Part shown: positions 32,528 through 54,938 of the stretch, piece after piece
How the letters are laid out: each line of letters starts with the position of its first letter
How positions within the stretch are numbered: position 1 is the first letter of the stretch
Source: Eudorina sp. 2006-703-Eu-15
Lineage: Eukaryota; Chlorophyta; Chlorophyceae; Chlamydomonadales; Volvocaceae
Direction: 5' to 3'
NCBI GenBank assembly: GCA_003117195.1
Contig: BDSI01000225.1
Location: 49,642 to 113,641, forward strand
DNA length: 64,000 nucleotides
Made by a program: the position numbers and the translations under genes
The notes under the pieces: generated by a model
The model's database searches: none
Seen by the model: the letters and a program-made list of their open reading frames with translations, nothing else
What the model was told of the DNA's origin: nothing

Positions 32528-32947
32528 ATGTTAATCATACACTACAATGGTCGGAAAATGAAAAGAGGCCGCGCACTGGATGAGACCTCAGAGGAGTCTC
32601 ATGCGATACAAACCCGCAGATGGGAAAGGAATGTGAAGAAAAATATAAGGAAATACAATCAGTTTGACTGGTCGAAACAACGGCCAAAAAGATGTTCGAA
32701 GGAACAGGCACAGCAGCAGCGCAAATTGGACAAGGTTAAGCTTTCACTGCTATTCGCTCATAGGTTCAGTTTTTTTAATGCGAAAACTAAATTGTTTTAG
32801 CGGAAGCACCTAAAGGAATGGAGAACGGGAAAACATGCGTACGACATAAGTTGTTTCCCTGGAACCTGGGTGCGGTGGCACTTCAACAGCCACCTCTCAG
32901 CTACAATGTTCCAAATCTCTCATGTTGCAACCGTTGGTCCTTCGTAA
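32528..32947 (+). CDS. Possible small two-exon gene, 117 aa, basic
   Basis: Exons 32528-32734 and 32801-32947 join in phase across a 66-bp intron (donor GTTAAG, acceptor TTGTTTTAG) to give 117 aa. The N-terminal half is very basic (RRWERNVKKNIRKYNQFDWSK) and the C-terminal half has WRTGKHAYDISCFPGTW. The composition is more AT-rich than the flanking genes. It sits between the divergent starts of the 529-aa gene and WNK. No homologue is recognised; it could be a transposon fragment or chance frame. Confidence 0.3.
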
Positions 32948-33136
32948 TTCGTCTCTGCATTTGCATCTGCGACAGTATCTGCGGGTATTGCACGGTACTG
33001 TGCTGCCCGCGATGACCTCCTGGACGTTGCTCCAAATTGTTAATGTTTAATAGGGTCAGAGCCGACACGTTGCTTCCGGCTTGATAATGGTTGGCGATAG
33101 GTCCAGAGGTCTTGTTTGAACATACACTGCAGCAGG

Positions 33137-43763
<10,627 letters not shown>

Positions 43764-46700
43764 GGTGACGGCGCCCTGTGTGTGAGGTCCGGCCGCCGCA
43801 AGGGGGTACCGTCCCTGAGGGAGGCGAACGGGGAAGTTGGAGGAGGCGACATGCCGGGGGCGGCCGGAGGACGACGGAAGATTCGGCGGCCTTGGCAGAC
43901 CTCTGCTGTACCAGTACGATGGCCCAGCCGTACATTCGGCCCGGGGTAGACACGGGAGACGCGCGTTATGTGAGTGACCGCGGTAGGACAACAATGTGTG
44001 CGGCGGTGCTGTGTCTGCCGCTGCCGACGGTGCCCATCTGGCGGCGGGTCAGTGAAGAGGCTGGGGGCTTGCGGGGCGTATTTATCTGGGTTGGGTGGGT
44101 TCGAGGCGCGAGAGCAACAGAGCATGTTTGGGGGACACAGCCGTGCAGCTGCGGCGCGGTGTGGCACGTGAGCAGGAGGGCATTTGTCGGGTTGGTGGGT
44201 GGGTCGCTTGTGACACCATACCGTGTATGCCTGGCATCCGGGCAGCAGACGTCGTTAGGAGTGATGAACTGAGAACACGGGGTGTGTTTAGAGAAGAGAC
44301 ATGCGGGGTGTGTGTGTGTGTGTCGGGGGTGTGCTGCCGGCGGCGCTGTGGAGGAGGGTGGACGCGAGGAGGGGGCCCCCGGGAGGGGGAGTGTGTTTGG
44401 GATGGGGAGAAGACAGCGCGGGGACTGACTCTTGCGATCATCAAAAGGGCCATCTGCCTGACTGGTCATTATGACACATAACCCAGGGTACGCCGCCCTC
44501 CGTCCTGCAAGTACCGTAGACGTCGGATTGGGGGCGCCCATTATTGCCCCCACGGTGCGACCTCCCCGCATCCGCTCAGAAATGTGGTCTCGGGGTACCT
44601 ACCGCCCAGAGGGTGCTGCTCTACCTGGTATGTATGCTGTTTGCCCACAGTTTGCCCGCAGTTGTTTGTCGGCTGTTGTCAGCTGTTCGACGAGACGCCA
44701 TGCCGCTGTGCATGTAATGCTGCAGTAGTAGTGCGAACGAACGAACGACCCTCCGCAGCAGGCGGCTCGGCACAGTCGGTGTGTTTTGTGCTCTAGGGGC
44801 TCCGTGCATGACGTGGCGTGCCCGCTGTCTTGTCCTCTCTGCGGTTGTGCCACGGCTGTCCGGCCGTGCTGATGTGTGGCAGTGATCGTTGTTGGTGCGC
44901 GCCGTGGTGTCTGTCGGTTTTTGTTTCTGCACGTGTGGGTTCAAGAACATGCGCATAGCCATGGCAGGAGCCGTCAGTGTAGACATTGGATGCTTGGATA
45001 CTTGGTGTGTATGCTCGTGTGGGGCGGCTGTAGCACACGAGCACAGGCAGGGCAGGGCAGGGTAGGGCACAGGGAGGTGTTCGTATTGTACATCGGTATC
45101 AGTGTCAGTAAGGAACAGCAGGATTGGGTTCGGATTGATGGCACTAGCGCGAGAGAGAATCTAGGGCGCCCCAACGGTCTCCTGGGAGCGGCTGGCGCCG
45201 CGCGCCCGGGCTGCCTGGCAGCCGCACAGAGCGGCTCTGATCATGAATGACATCACGACAACAATCAATGGGCTACCTAACGTACTCATGTAGTTGTGGT
45301 GTGCCTAATCATAACTGCTGAGCGAACCTGACAGGGCCTTGAACAAAGGCACCAACAACCAGTCGGGCGTCCCCTCCGCCTTTACCCCTCCCTTTCCTCG
45401 ACCGTACGTGCCAGAGGCCACCGCCGGTTGGGGGTGTACCCCTGGCCGGTTGGGTTAACCATCTGAACGAACTCACGTGCCTGGGTCGCATGGGAGGGGG
45501 AGGGTTCTGGGGCGGGGAGAGCAATTAAGGGGGCCGGAGAGGCTTTTACGCGCACTTGGTAGGCCGGCTGAGCCGTGCGGCGATGACCCGGGATCACGGT
45601 GGTGGTGTCTCAGGCGGCGAGAATACTGCGACGGTGTGCGCTGTGTGCGGTGCAGTTTTTCGTCTCGCGCATGCCGTTTTTGTACCCCGCGGGGGTGGGG
45701 GGGAACTTGTGTTGGAGGTCCGCCGTCAAGGGCCAAGTACGGTACACAACGGCGGTAACGAAGAATCAGGCAGCGGCGCAGGCACGGGCGGCCTCCGGGC
45801 CCCTCCCCCATCTCCCCATGAGATGGCGTGTGCGCTGTGTGCGCTTTTCGCCGGCGGCTTGGGGGCTGGGAAACGCCACGCGCCTGTTCGCCCTTCATGT
45901 CTCCTGCCGAACCGGTACTGCGCGGGGGTGCTGGCTGCTGGCCCTCATCCAAGGGCCCCCCATGGCAGCTGCAGCTGCTGCCGTGAGGTGCCAATCACCC
46001 GCAGTGACGGCAGCGATTTGAGTTTTGAGCAGGGCGTCATAGCCGGGGCCCCCCACGTGACGTCGCACCCATGTGACGGAACGGTACGAAACATGTCGTA
46101 CGGCTTTTGCAGTTCCAAGCTAACGGCGCGCCTCAAGCGGAGTTGTGGGGCTCTCCCCATAGGGAGGGGTCCCGGCCGCCCCCGAGCTGCTAAGGGAGTG
46201 AGGGTAGGACTGCGCCCAGCCGCCGCCGCCGTTGCTGTCGCCGCGTTGGTGGTCGGTGCTGGAGTGGGTAGCGGCAGGGCGCCTCCACCGTGGGTTCGGG
46301 TTGCCAACCGGACTTCCATGTCCAGAATGAAAGTACGCAGAAGATACCGGAAGCTCCGGTACTTGTGTGCGGACAGTGAAAGGGAGGCGGCGACCCTGAG
46401 AAGTATGGGCTATGTGGTGTTGGACCTTGATGCCTGGAAGACACTGTCCAGGTGACGAAGGGAGGCAGACCCACCCATGTACCCGTCCGGCGGAAATGAG
46501 CTCTTGCCTGAATCACGGCAAGCGCGCTGTGCACAAGTGCATTAACAGCAAGCAATTGGAGGCCGCCTGTCACCTGCCCCGCTACCCGTCACGAGCAGCA
46601 GCAGAAGCGGCAGACGAACTACGTGCAGCCGTGCAACGATATGGCTGCAGGTCGTCATCGTCTACTGATCCACACCGATACCTTGCTAGGTCCAGTATAC

Positions 46701-47102
46701 ATAAGGAGTGGAGCGCGTAGGCCGCACTCCATGCGCAGTTCTCCAGCAAACAGGATGCGTCCGGCATCCTGTTCGCAGCAAGTATGACGATAAAGATGAG
46801 GACCATACGCGGGTGCGGCTTCCTTTCTGCACGGCCCCGGCGGGAGTCGAATCTCGACCGCGCCGCACGTTGCCGTAATACAATAATCTGTGGCCACCTC
46901 AACGTGTTGTATCACGATGTTGCCAGCCTTAACGAATGACAACTGAGCATCTTGGGTTTTAGCCGTCTACGGCAATGCGGTCAACCTTTTCCGTTGGCGA
47001 AGGGACTGCTGCATCGCAAGACGTGTTCAATGATCAATATGATTTAAAGAAATCCTTCCAATAGAATGTCCATTTCCTTGGAACTTTTGTTCTCAGACAG
47101 CG
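43764..47102. other. WNK 3' UTR and intergenic region without a convincing gene
   Basis: The first kilobase is probably the WNK 3' UTR. The remainder has a 299-codon plus frame at 45556-46455 ending in a basic tail (MKVRRRYRKLRYLCADSE) and two CxxC pairs near its start, but it has no recognised family, no intron and overlaps open frames in other phases, so I do not call it. A tRNA-T-arm-like GATTCGACTCC on the minus strand near 46855 is discussed under rejected items. Confidence 0.4.
44713..44717 (+). other. Candidate TGTAA poly(A) signal for WNK
   Basis: TGTAA lies 950 bp after the WNK stop in the right orientation. Position is the only support. Confidence 0.3.
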
Positions 47103-50100
47103 ATGGCCCAAGTTGAGACAATACATCCCGATGACTACAACAATCTACGCGCACGAGTACAGTTATTGAAACAGCAGCATATAGAAGCGATTCAGAAGCA
47201 GCACGCGCACCGCGAAGTAAGGTATTCGTGCTGTTCAGTGACGGAGAGGGCGTGCAGTTATACACCAATATGCTCTGTGACAGGTGGACTTGGCATCTAT
47301 AGCAAGCAGATGTGCTGAGTTGGAGGCGCTGAATGACTGCCTTACGGGGGAGAATGAAAAATTGCACTTGCAGCTAAGGCAGAACACGGAACGAGCAGCA
47401 AAGCTACGGCGGCAACAGGAAAGGTATGTGAAACTCTTAGTACGATAGGCTCATTATATTGGATGCTCTTTTAGCGCATAGTGCCTTGACCATGTAGGGC
47501 TGTCAAGGCACTGACGATAGGGTTTCAAACTGCTCGGGGTTACTTGCAGGCACCGGGATCTTGTAGTCAACAGTGCGAATGTGCGTATTTTCATTCTACT
47601 CTTTTCGAAATCTGTAGGGAGAATCAGAAGTTGCGGGAGCAAATCGAAAAGCTAACCGCTGCGGCGGCGAGTGTGGACCAAAACTGGGCGGACAGGCTTG
47701 CCAAGTCGGAGGCGGCTTCCAATCAGCGAATCGAGCAGCTGCAGGCAGAGATAGCGGCCCTGAAGCAACAACAGGTGATGAATGAAAACGTTCTGAAGGA
47801 ATGAGTCATGCCAGGTAGTTGGTCTCAAGCCGCACATGGAACACTACTTCTTTTTCGAAGAGGGCCAATACCAATCTCCCAAATCACTGCATGCGGCCAG
47901 AGCCAATCTTACTCTTGCCATTTTCTACCACCCTCCCCAGCCTCCCTACCTGTCAAGGTTATGGCCGGTTTTCCCCTCTTCCCGACATTGGCGATACGAG
48001 CAAGACAGCGCCAGGGAACCCGCAAAACAACACTGAACTGATGAACAATCACCTCCTCCTCCTGAAACTTCCCTGTGCTGCGCGGCGCGCTTAAAGGACG
48101 CGGAGGTGGAGCGGATCAAGAGGGAGCACGAGGACACCCTTAAGGATCTGGACGAGTGGTGCCGGGGCGAGATCGAGGCGGTGCAGCACAACGCCCGCAC
48201 CCAGGTCGCGCAGGCGCACGCCGCCGTGGAGCAGTGGTGAGGAGGAGTGGGTCGATGCAGCATGTGTTTGTTTGGCAAGTCAACCCGCAAGACCCAGACC
48301 GCTTGTGTGTGTGTGGATGTGTGTGTATGTGGTGTGGTATTTAAGCAGGCAGAGCAGAAGTGCGTGACATGCAAGGGGCCGAGTAGCGCCCAGAATTTGC
48401 CCGTATGCGTGTGGGGTGCGTATATAAAGAAACGGAGCCGCAAGAAGTGTGTGTGTGGGGGAGGGGGAGATCGACTTTTTTCCTGCTGCTTGCCACCCCC
48501 CGTTTAGATGCTGCCACCCCGTCTCCTTATCGCCTTCCCCGGTGCGCCCCCCTCACTTGTGCGCCACTCTTGGTCGGCAATCTGGCAGGCAGCAGAAATA
48601 TGATGAGATAGCCAGCGCGCGTCGGAAGCTGTCCGACGGGTTCAAGTCGCTGCAGCGGGAGACTGAGCAGGTGCGCCGCCAGCGCAGGACGGCCTTAACT
48701 CCTGGGATGGGAGGGACCGAGGGGAGGTCATCCGGGTGTGCCACGGGCCCACTGGCATTGAATGAATGAATGAATGAATGAATGAATGAATGTTACAGCG
48801 GACCCCAAAGGGATCAACGGTCCAGAATTTCAACGCGACCGATAGATCCATGAGCTTCCCTGAGATCCCGTCGGAGCGCCGTCGGAGTGGAGGTCCGCCA
48901 GGTACCGCCAGGAAGGGGTTGCGGTGGTTGGAATCCATCAGGGTTTATTTGCCGGCGCAGAGGCGAAGAAATCGGGGATGGTCACATGAACGGACAGCAG
49001 CCCGCCCATATGCTCCAACTTGAGGATCGGCATTCAGCCCTAGGGTAGCGGTGACTGATGTTTGGATTGTTTGGAGCTCTCACCTCCCTGTCCTGTCTTG
49101 TCCTGTCTTGTGACTCTCCTGACTCTCTGACTGCACCGCGTACCTGTGCCGCAATGCTTTGGGGTGGGACACGTTGGGGTTTTGCTGTGAGTGGAAGGAC
49201 TGGTCAGAATGAATCGCGGCGCTACAGCGGGTTCACAGCGGGCCCAACCGGACCATACATGAGACGTGAAAGCCAATGCCGAAGGGACAGAACGAGCGGA
49301 TGTGGGTTCGTCGGTACATCAATCGCATCCCGACGCGTCGTGTGCTGTCCGAGTAGTTATGTAATGTAACCGTTACAAGGTGGACCCGTATCCCGACCGA
49401 GTAGTTGTTGTATCATATCATTAATGTCAACGATGTTACAGCGGACCCCGCGGGTCAGCATATTACAATATTACAGTGGACCCCACGATTGTTGTCGTAG
49501 TAGTTGTTGCTGTGGCTGCTGTTGATGCCGCCGTGACGTTGTCGGACACCCCCCCGCCCCCCCAGCTGCACGCCGGGCTGCGGGCGCGGGAGGAGGAGCT
49601 GCAGCAGGCGAGTGCGGCGATGGAGCGGCTGGCGGCGCAGCGAGCGCAGGAGCGGGAGGAGCAGGAGGTGGAGAGGCGGGCGCTGAGGGAGCACTACGCG
49701 CAGCTGGTGAGTGGAACCTGTCGGAGGAGTGCGCGGTGGGGATGGGGGGGCGGGCAGGTGTCCCTGTCTCGAATGGACGTGAGGGGTAGGGGTACGGTAC
49801 GGTATGTGCCGCGCTTCATCCATTCATATGGGATATTCAATCATACGGACATTCCCCCACATCAGCTCATGGGGGCAAGGCGGGGGGGGGATGGTAAAGC
49901 CCGCAGGGGTCGATACGAAGGACAAGTCCAGAACGTGAGGGTGTGACAAGTCGAGAACGTGGGGGTGCGGGATGATTGCGGCGCATGATCACGTTGGCGT
50001 CTTGTGATGCGGTCGCAACCCCCCCTTTTTTGTCACTAAAGACAGCTAAGTCGCGAAACGTTACCAAGTCGCGAAACGTCACCCCTTTTGGGGTCCGCTG

Positions 50101-51309
50101 TAACGTTCATTCATTCACCAAATGCGTAGTAGGCGTTCGGTTGTCCTCACTCCCCCCAAACCAACCAAGCCATCAAACCAAACCATCAAGGAGGCGATCC
50201 TAATGCCCCTGGGCGGTGCTGCGGACAGAGGCGTGTGTCGGTCGGCGGGCAGAGCAGAAGTGCCTTGGGCGTTGCGGTGCCCAACGGGTGCTTGAAAGGC
50301 GCGCGTGCGTTCAGTGAGAAACCCGACCGACCCGACCCAGTGACGACCGCTGTGTGTTGACTTTGCGAACCGCCTGTCAGGGCAGAGCCGGTCGGGGTGC
50401 CACATCCCCGCATTTTCGCATTGATCTGGGTGTGTCTGGGCAGTCCGTCTTCCTAAACTCATCCCATCCCATCCTCTGGATGGGGCCACAGGCCACACTC
50501 CGGAGTGTGCACCTGCAGGCAGCGAAACCAAACCCAGAAACGAACCCGCGGTACCTGGGGCGAAGATGCCGGCCGGTGTACGGTCAAACATTCTTTTATT
50601 ATTATTATTATTTACCCCTGCATGTGCCCTTGCATGTATGACCCCTCACGCGCCCCGCCCGGCAGCCGCAAAGACAGCGAAATCGCAAAGGGAGGGAAAA
50701 CGGCCGCAGACGGGGGGGGAGGAGGCGCGATCTAGATCCCCGGGTCTAGGGCCGACCACGGGGGATCATGTCTGGCGCGGCGAGCACCGGTCAGTGTCCA
50801 TAAAGGGATGCGAGCGACTACTCGGTCGAAAAGCCAGGGCTGGTGTTGATCTCGCCAGGGCTGGGCTTATGTTAGGTGCGTACGTGGTTCCTTCTCTTCG
50901 ATCCCAGTTCCCCACCCCACTCGATGGTCTTTTTTGCACCCCCTCCGACCCAGTTGGAGTCCAAGCGTGCACAGCACGCGGAGCAGTTGGCGCACATCGA
51001 GGGGCGGCTGCAAGGGGTGGTTGCCAAAAAGGACGCGACGATTGCGGCCCTGAGGGCGGAGCTTCAGGTGGGTGGCTGAGCTGGGCTTGGGACTCATGGC
51101 GTGAAGTCGCGGTTTGCTGCACGGTTGTTTCCCATATGCAAGCAGGGTGGGTTTTAACGCCTGTCGGGTACACGACCGGGGGTTCTGCATTTGTACATTC
51201 ACGCCTTTGACAGTTTTCGTTAATTGATGCTTCTTGTTGCTTGTAGAGCACTTATTCAACGCTCCTGCCATTGAAGACCATTTGTGCGACCGAGAGGGAC
51301 GCCCGATGA
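47103..51309 (+). CDS. Coiled-coil protein, 316 aa
   Basis: Eight exons keep frame: 47103-47216, 47284-47423, 47618-47774, 48097-48236, 48589-48670, 49566-49706, 50954-51067 and 51247-51309. The product MAQVETIHPDDYNNLRARVQ... is helical almost throughout with heptad-like spacing (RRQQERENQKLREQIEKL, RIEQLQAEIAALKQQQ, REEELQQASAAMERLAAQ, KKDATIAALRAELQ). There is one less regular stretch, DLDEWCRGEIEAVQHN. It has no membrane segment or signal. Such proteins in ciliated algae are often basal-body, ciliary or golgin-type scaffolds, but nothing here fixes the role and I do not recognise the family. The last exon adds only 20 residues and its reading frame is chosen by phase continuity. Confidence 0.75.
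48760..48815 (+). repeat. Dispersed repeat family A, copy with (AATG)n head
   Basis: An AATG tandem run leads into GTTACAGCGGACCCCAAAGG. Related copies are at 13331-13381 (inside the DNA transposon), 27101-27119, 34114-34146, 49421-49490 (two tandem half-copies) and, inverted, at 50079-50118. Most lie in introns. The family is not assigned. Confidence 0.75.
50079..50118 (-). repeat. Inverted copy of dispersed repeat family A
   Basis: CCCCTTTTGGGGTCCGCTGTAACGTTCATTCATT is the reverse complement of the family A core at 48780-48812. It lies in the next intron of the coiled-coil gene, so the two copies flank exon 6 as a long inverted pair. Confidence 0.75.
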
Positions 51310-51560
51310 CTGGGAACCTGAAAGGGCACAATTCCGACGAGCCACAGGCCGAAGATCTCGTCGTTGTTGACGAATTTCGTCCGGGGATGCAATTTTGCGG
51401 TTTGCGTGCGTTGCATGCATGTTCCATTTGAGCTTCGAACGACCAACGGCCAGGAGCCGCCGCGACTGTATGGCATAATGCTGTATATCACTTACGATCA
51501 TGTGCTAATCAATTTGAATAAAATCGTTGCTGTTAGCTTCGAGTGAGATTTCTAATGCAA

Positions 51561-51565
51561 TGTAA
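51561..51565 (+). other. Candidate TGTAA poly(A) signal for the coiled-coil gene
   Basis: TGTAA lies 252 bp after the stop and 274 bp before the BCCP start codon, a fitting position for the end of the coiled-coil transcript. A second TGTAA is at about 51632. Confidence 0.45.
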
Positions 51566-51838
51566 ATCGGCAGGATTTTCAGACGACCGCGACTGACTGC
51601 GTGAAGCCGAAGCACACCTAAGCTTCAAGCCATGTAATAACTGACAAGGATGTCAACGCGTAGTAGCATCGGGAGGGGCTTTCTGCTTGGAGATCGGGTG
51701 GTATTGTACGGCAGCCGACGCAGCACATTCGCCTTTTAGCCAGTGCCGCGCACGTTACGCTTGCACACTGCAGAGACTTATTCGCAGTCTCGGAGAAACT
51801 TGCTCTAGTATCAGCCTGAACTTGTCAGTTTTGTAAAT

Positions 51839-54800
51839 ATGCAGGCCCTTCAGCGCCCCTGCGCGCGGACCGCTGCTGCGCGGAGCGTTAAGCCAAATGC
51901 TGTCCCTCGGCTACAGGTAGGTATTCTCCTGCAGCGGCGGCACGGCTTGCATCTTCCGATGCCTAAATTTGCGGCTCGTGCTTGCAGCGCGTTGTGGCTC
52001 TCCCGGCTGCCAAGGCTGAGGAGGTCGAGGTCAGCTCAAATGGAGCTAGTGCCCCGTCCAATGGTCATTCGCCGTCGAACATGATGCAGTTCGAGGAGCT
52101 TTCTGATATTATCAGGTCCGGCGTTGAGCGTTATGAACACCGTCGGCAGGCTCTCCTAGCAGCTGTATGCGGTTGGAAAATTGGTTCTTCTGCAATTCAG
52201 TCACAGTAATGCAGATCAGCAATCGCAAAATCCCAACGCAACTTACGCGCTGGCGTTGCGGGTCACCAGACTGCACCGCCTACCCGATGGCGGTTGCCAC
52301 GAACAGGCTGTGATCGCTCTTGTCCACCAAAACAGCGGACATGAATACACAATTCCAATCAATGAATTCTCTATCCTCATACGCGCACGCTTGGGTCCCA
52401 ACTGTCGCCAGGCTGGTGCACGACACTGACATCGTCGAGTTTGAGCTGAAGAGCAAGCGTTTCAGCCTCAGCGTCCGTAAGAAGGAGGCTCTGCAGTCGG
52501 AGCAGGCTGCGGCTATGCCGGTGAGTCGCCGGTTGCCACCTCAGCCCAGCCCGACCCAACCCAACCCTACCCAGCCTACCTGGGCGATCTCATCCCCACA
52601 TCGGTATGCCGACCCAATCCCAAACCCACATGAATCAACCGCACTCTTGATCCTTCACCTCCGGCCCCATCCTCGTCTTGTGTCTCGAACCAGGCCACCC
52701 TGGTCAGATCGGTCCTTGTGGGTAGCTCACCGTGTGCCATGTTGGCTGTGCCGCAGATGATCATGCCGGTGGCTGCCCCGGTCGCCCAGGCCCCGGTCGC
52801 CGCGCCGGGTAGGTGGTCGGCTTTGCAACCCGGGTACCGGGCGTTGTTGGGCGACGCGGCGCGCTGTTGCGGCCTGGTTGATCTGGGGAGGGATGTTGTT
52901 CATCTGTGATCGGTGTGTATGCGCGTTCCGAAAAAGAACCGCCCCGACTCAGCCCTGTGTGTGCATGTTCATGTGTGTGTATGTGTGGGGGTTGCTCTTT
53001 CGGTTTGGTGGTCTTCTGCGGTTTCGTTGCCTTGATCGACTTGTTCCGCTGACCGCCCGCTGACCGCCCGGCGGCCCTCGCCTCGCCGGCTCGGCCGCAG
53101 CGGAATGAGTTCCCCGAGCACTCACCGAACACGCAAGCGCGCACGTACGCATGCGTCGGTGTCGGTCGAGGGCTAGCGCTAGCGCTAGGGCGGAAGGGGG
53201 GGGCGTCTTTCTTATGGCCGCATTTCAATATCTCCCTAGTCCCCGCGGCCTGTTGCGATGTGTGTATGTGTCGCAATGCACATGTGCGGATGACAGCGGG
53301 TCGAACTGGGTCCAATCTCGCCGGGTTCTCTACCTCGGTGGCCGGGCTGGGCTGGGCTGCGCAGGGCTGTTCCATTCCAGCCGGCACGTTCGCGGCCCCA
53401 CAACCAGCGTACCGTTGGTCATCATCTCCTTCAGAGTGTCAGATCGGGACCAGGGACCATGACTCCAAACGGCGGGATGTCGTACCGCACGTCGCCGCCG
53501 AAGAGCCGAAGATGCTCGCACCCCTCCTCACGCCCACCTTTTCCTCCTCCTCCACCGCCTCGGCCCCCCTGCAGTCGCCGCTCCGGTCGCCGCCCCCGCG
53601 CCCGCGCCTGCCGCGGCGGCCGCGCCGCCGCCGCCGCCGCCCGCCCCGGCGGCGCCCAAGGGTGTGGAAGTGACCTCCCCCATGGCGGGCACCTTCTACC
53701 GCAAGCCCGCTCCAGGGGAGCCGTACTTCGCCAAGGAGGGCGACAAGGTGAAGAAGGGCCAGACCGTGTGCATCATTGAGGCCATGAAGCTGATGAACGA
53801 GATTGAGGTGAGGACCGGGGGGCGGGGCGGAGGCGGTGGGGATGGGGATGGGGGTGGGGGTTTGGGGCGGCGCCGAGGCTGTGGGGATGGGGGGGGGAGG
53901 GGATGGGGGGTTTGGGTGGCGTGGGTTTGGGCGGTGTGGGTAAAGCTACCAAATTGGTAGGGCGGGGCGGGATGGGGATGGGGCGGGGCAAGAGCGAACC
54001 GGCGGGCGGGGCGGGGTGGGAGGTAAGAGCGAAGTGGTGGGCGTTCACTGTCGCGGCTGACTACAAGCGCAGAGATTCGGGGAGATCCCTAGTCTGACGG
54101 GTATCGTGATGGGTGGAGCGGGGCGGATTGGGGCGTTGAAATGCGGTGCGGTTCGCGACGGGCGGCATATGAAGCAGGAGGCGGCGTGTGGGTTTCTGAG
54201 GGTGGGCGTGGGTGTTGACGGGCATGTGCACGGGCCCTGTGGAGAACCTTGCGGGTCGCGGCGCGTTCGGGTTCATTGGAGGCGAGATGAGTCGTGTGGA
54301 GGCTGGGTGGGCATGCGGGCAGGCTGTGTGAAATCGGTCTTCCCAATCACGTCCTTGAGGTCCTAACAAGTGGATCTCCCAAAGGAATCTCCCTATGTCT
54401 GGGGAAAGCGGGTAGGAACTGGAAGTGCGGGTGACAGCTCGGGGCCAGGAGGAGGGGACAGCTTGAATCAAGGCGCGGAGGGGAGGAAAGGGGAGGCGCA
54501 CTTCCCGCCGGAAGTCAACAGGCGGACCTTGCGGCGTCCGACGGATCTGTTCCGATCAGATCGGGGAACCGTTCCGACATCAATCGAATTGCGTCCGCCG
54601 AACCGCCGTCCCATCCCGTCCACCGCACGGGGCGGCCTCGCTTCTTCATGCTCGCACACTCGGGTTCGCCTCGTGCCTCGCCGCATCGCCTCCTGGTCGG
54701 TTACGGCTTCTCCAGTGCCAGCGGCATAGTTCCATAATCATCATTATTATCATAATCATCCCGCCTGCCGACGCGCGTCGACGATCCAACCTCACCGCGG

Positions 54801-54938
54801 CCCGTCCCGTCCCAACCTAACCGTCCTGATCACGCCCCGTGCCTGCAGGCTGAGGTGGGCGGTGAGGTGGTCAAGTTCCTGGTCGAGAACGGACAGCCGG
54901 TTACTGTGGGCCAGCCCATCATGCTCATCAAGCCCTAA
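51839..54938 (+). CDS. BCC: Biotin carboxyl carrier protein of plastid acetyl-CoA carboxylase
   Basis: Six exons give 229 aa: 51839-51916, 51988-52115, 52412-52520, 52757-52808, 53575-53807 and 54849-54938. BCCP carries the biotin that receives CO2 from biotin carboxylase and passes it to carboxyltransferase, making malonyl-CoA for plastid fatty acid synthesis. The N-terminus [18 protein letters not shown] is rich in Ala, Arg and Ser, as chloroplast transit peptides are. The N-terminal helix [21 protein letters not shown] follows. A Pro/Ala-rich linker joins to the lipoyl/biotinyl domain, whose [12 protein letters not shown] motif puts biotin on Lys194. The domain ends [15 protein letters not shown]. 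The length is normal for a plastid BCCP. The biotin motif is split by intron 5 just after MNEIE. Confidence 0.96.

Noticed and set aside
45556..46455. 299-codon plus-strand frame with two CxxC pairs and a basic tail
   Set aside because: It has no recognised family, no splice support and competing frames in the same GC-rich DNA. It is not excluded as a gene, but it is not supported.
46815..46925. tRNA-like sequence on the minus strand with a B-box-like GATTCGACTCC
   Set aside because: A matching A box at normal spacing and a cloverleaf with paired acceptor and T stems could not be built. It may be a tRNA-derived repeat fragment but is not a tRNA gene.
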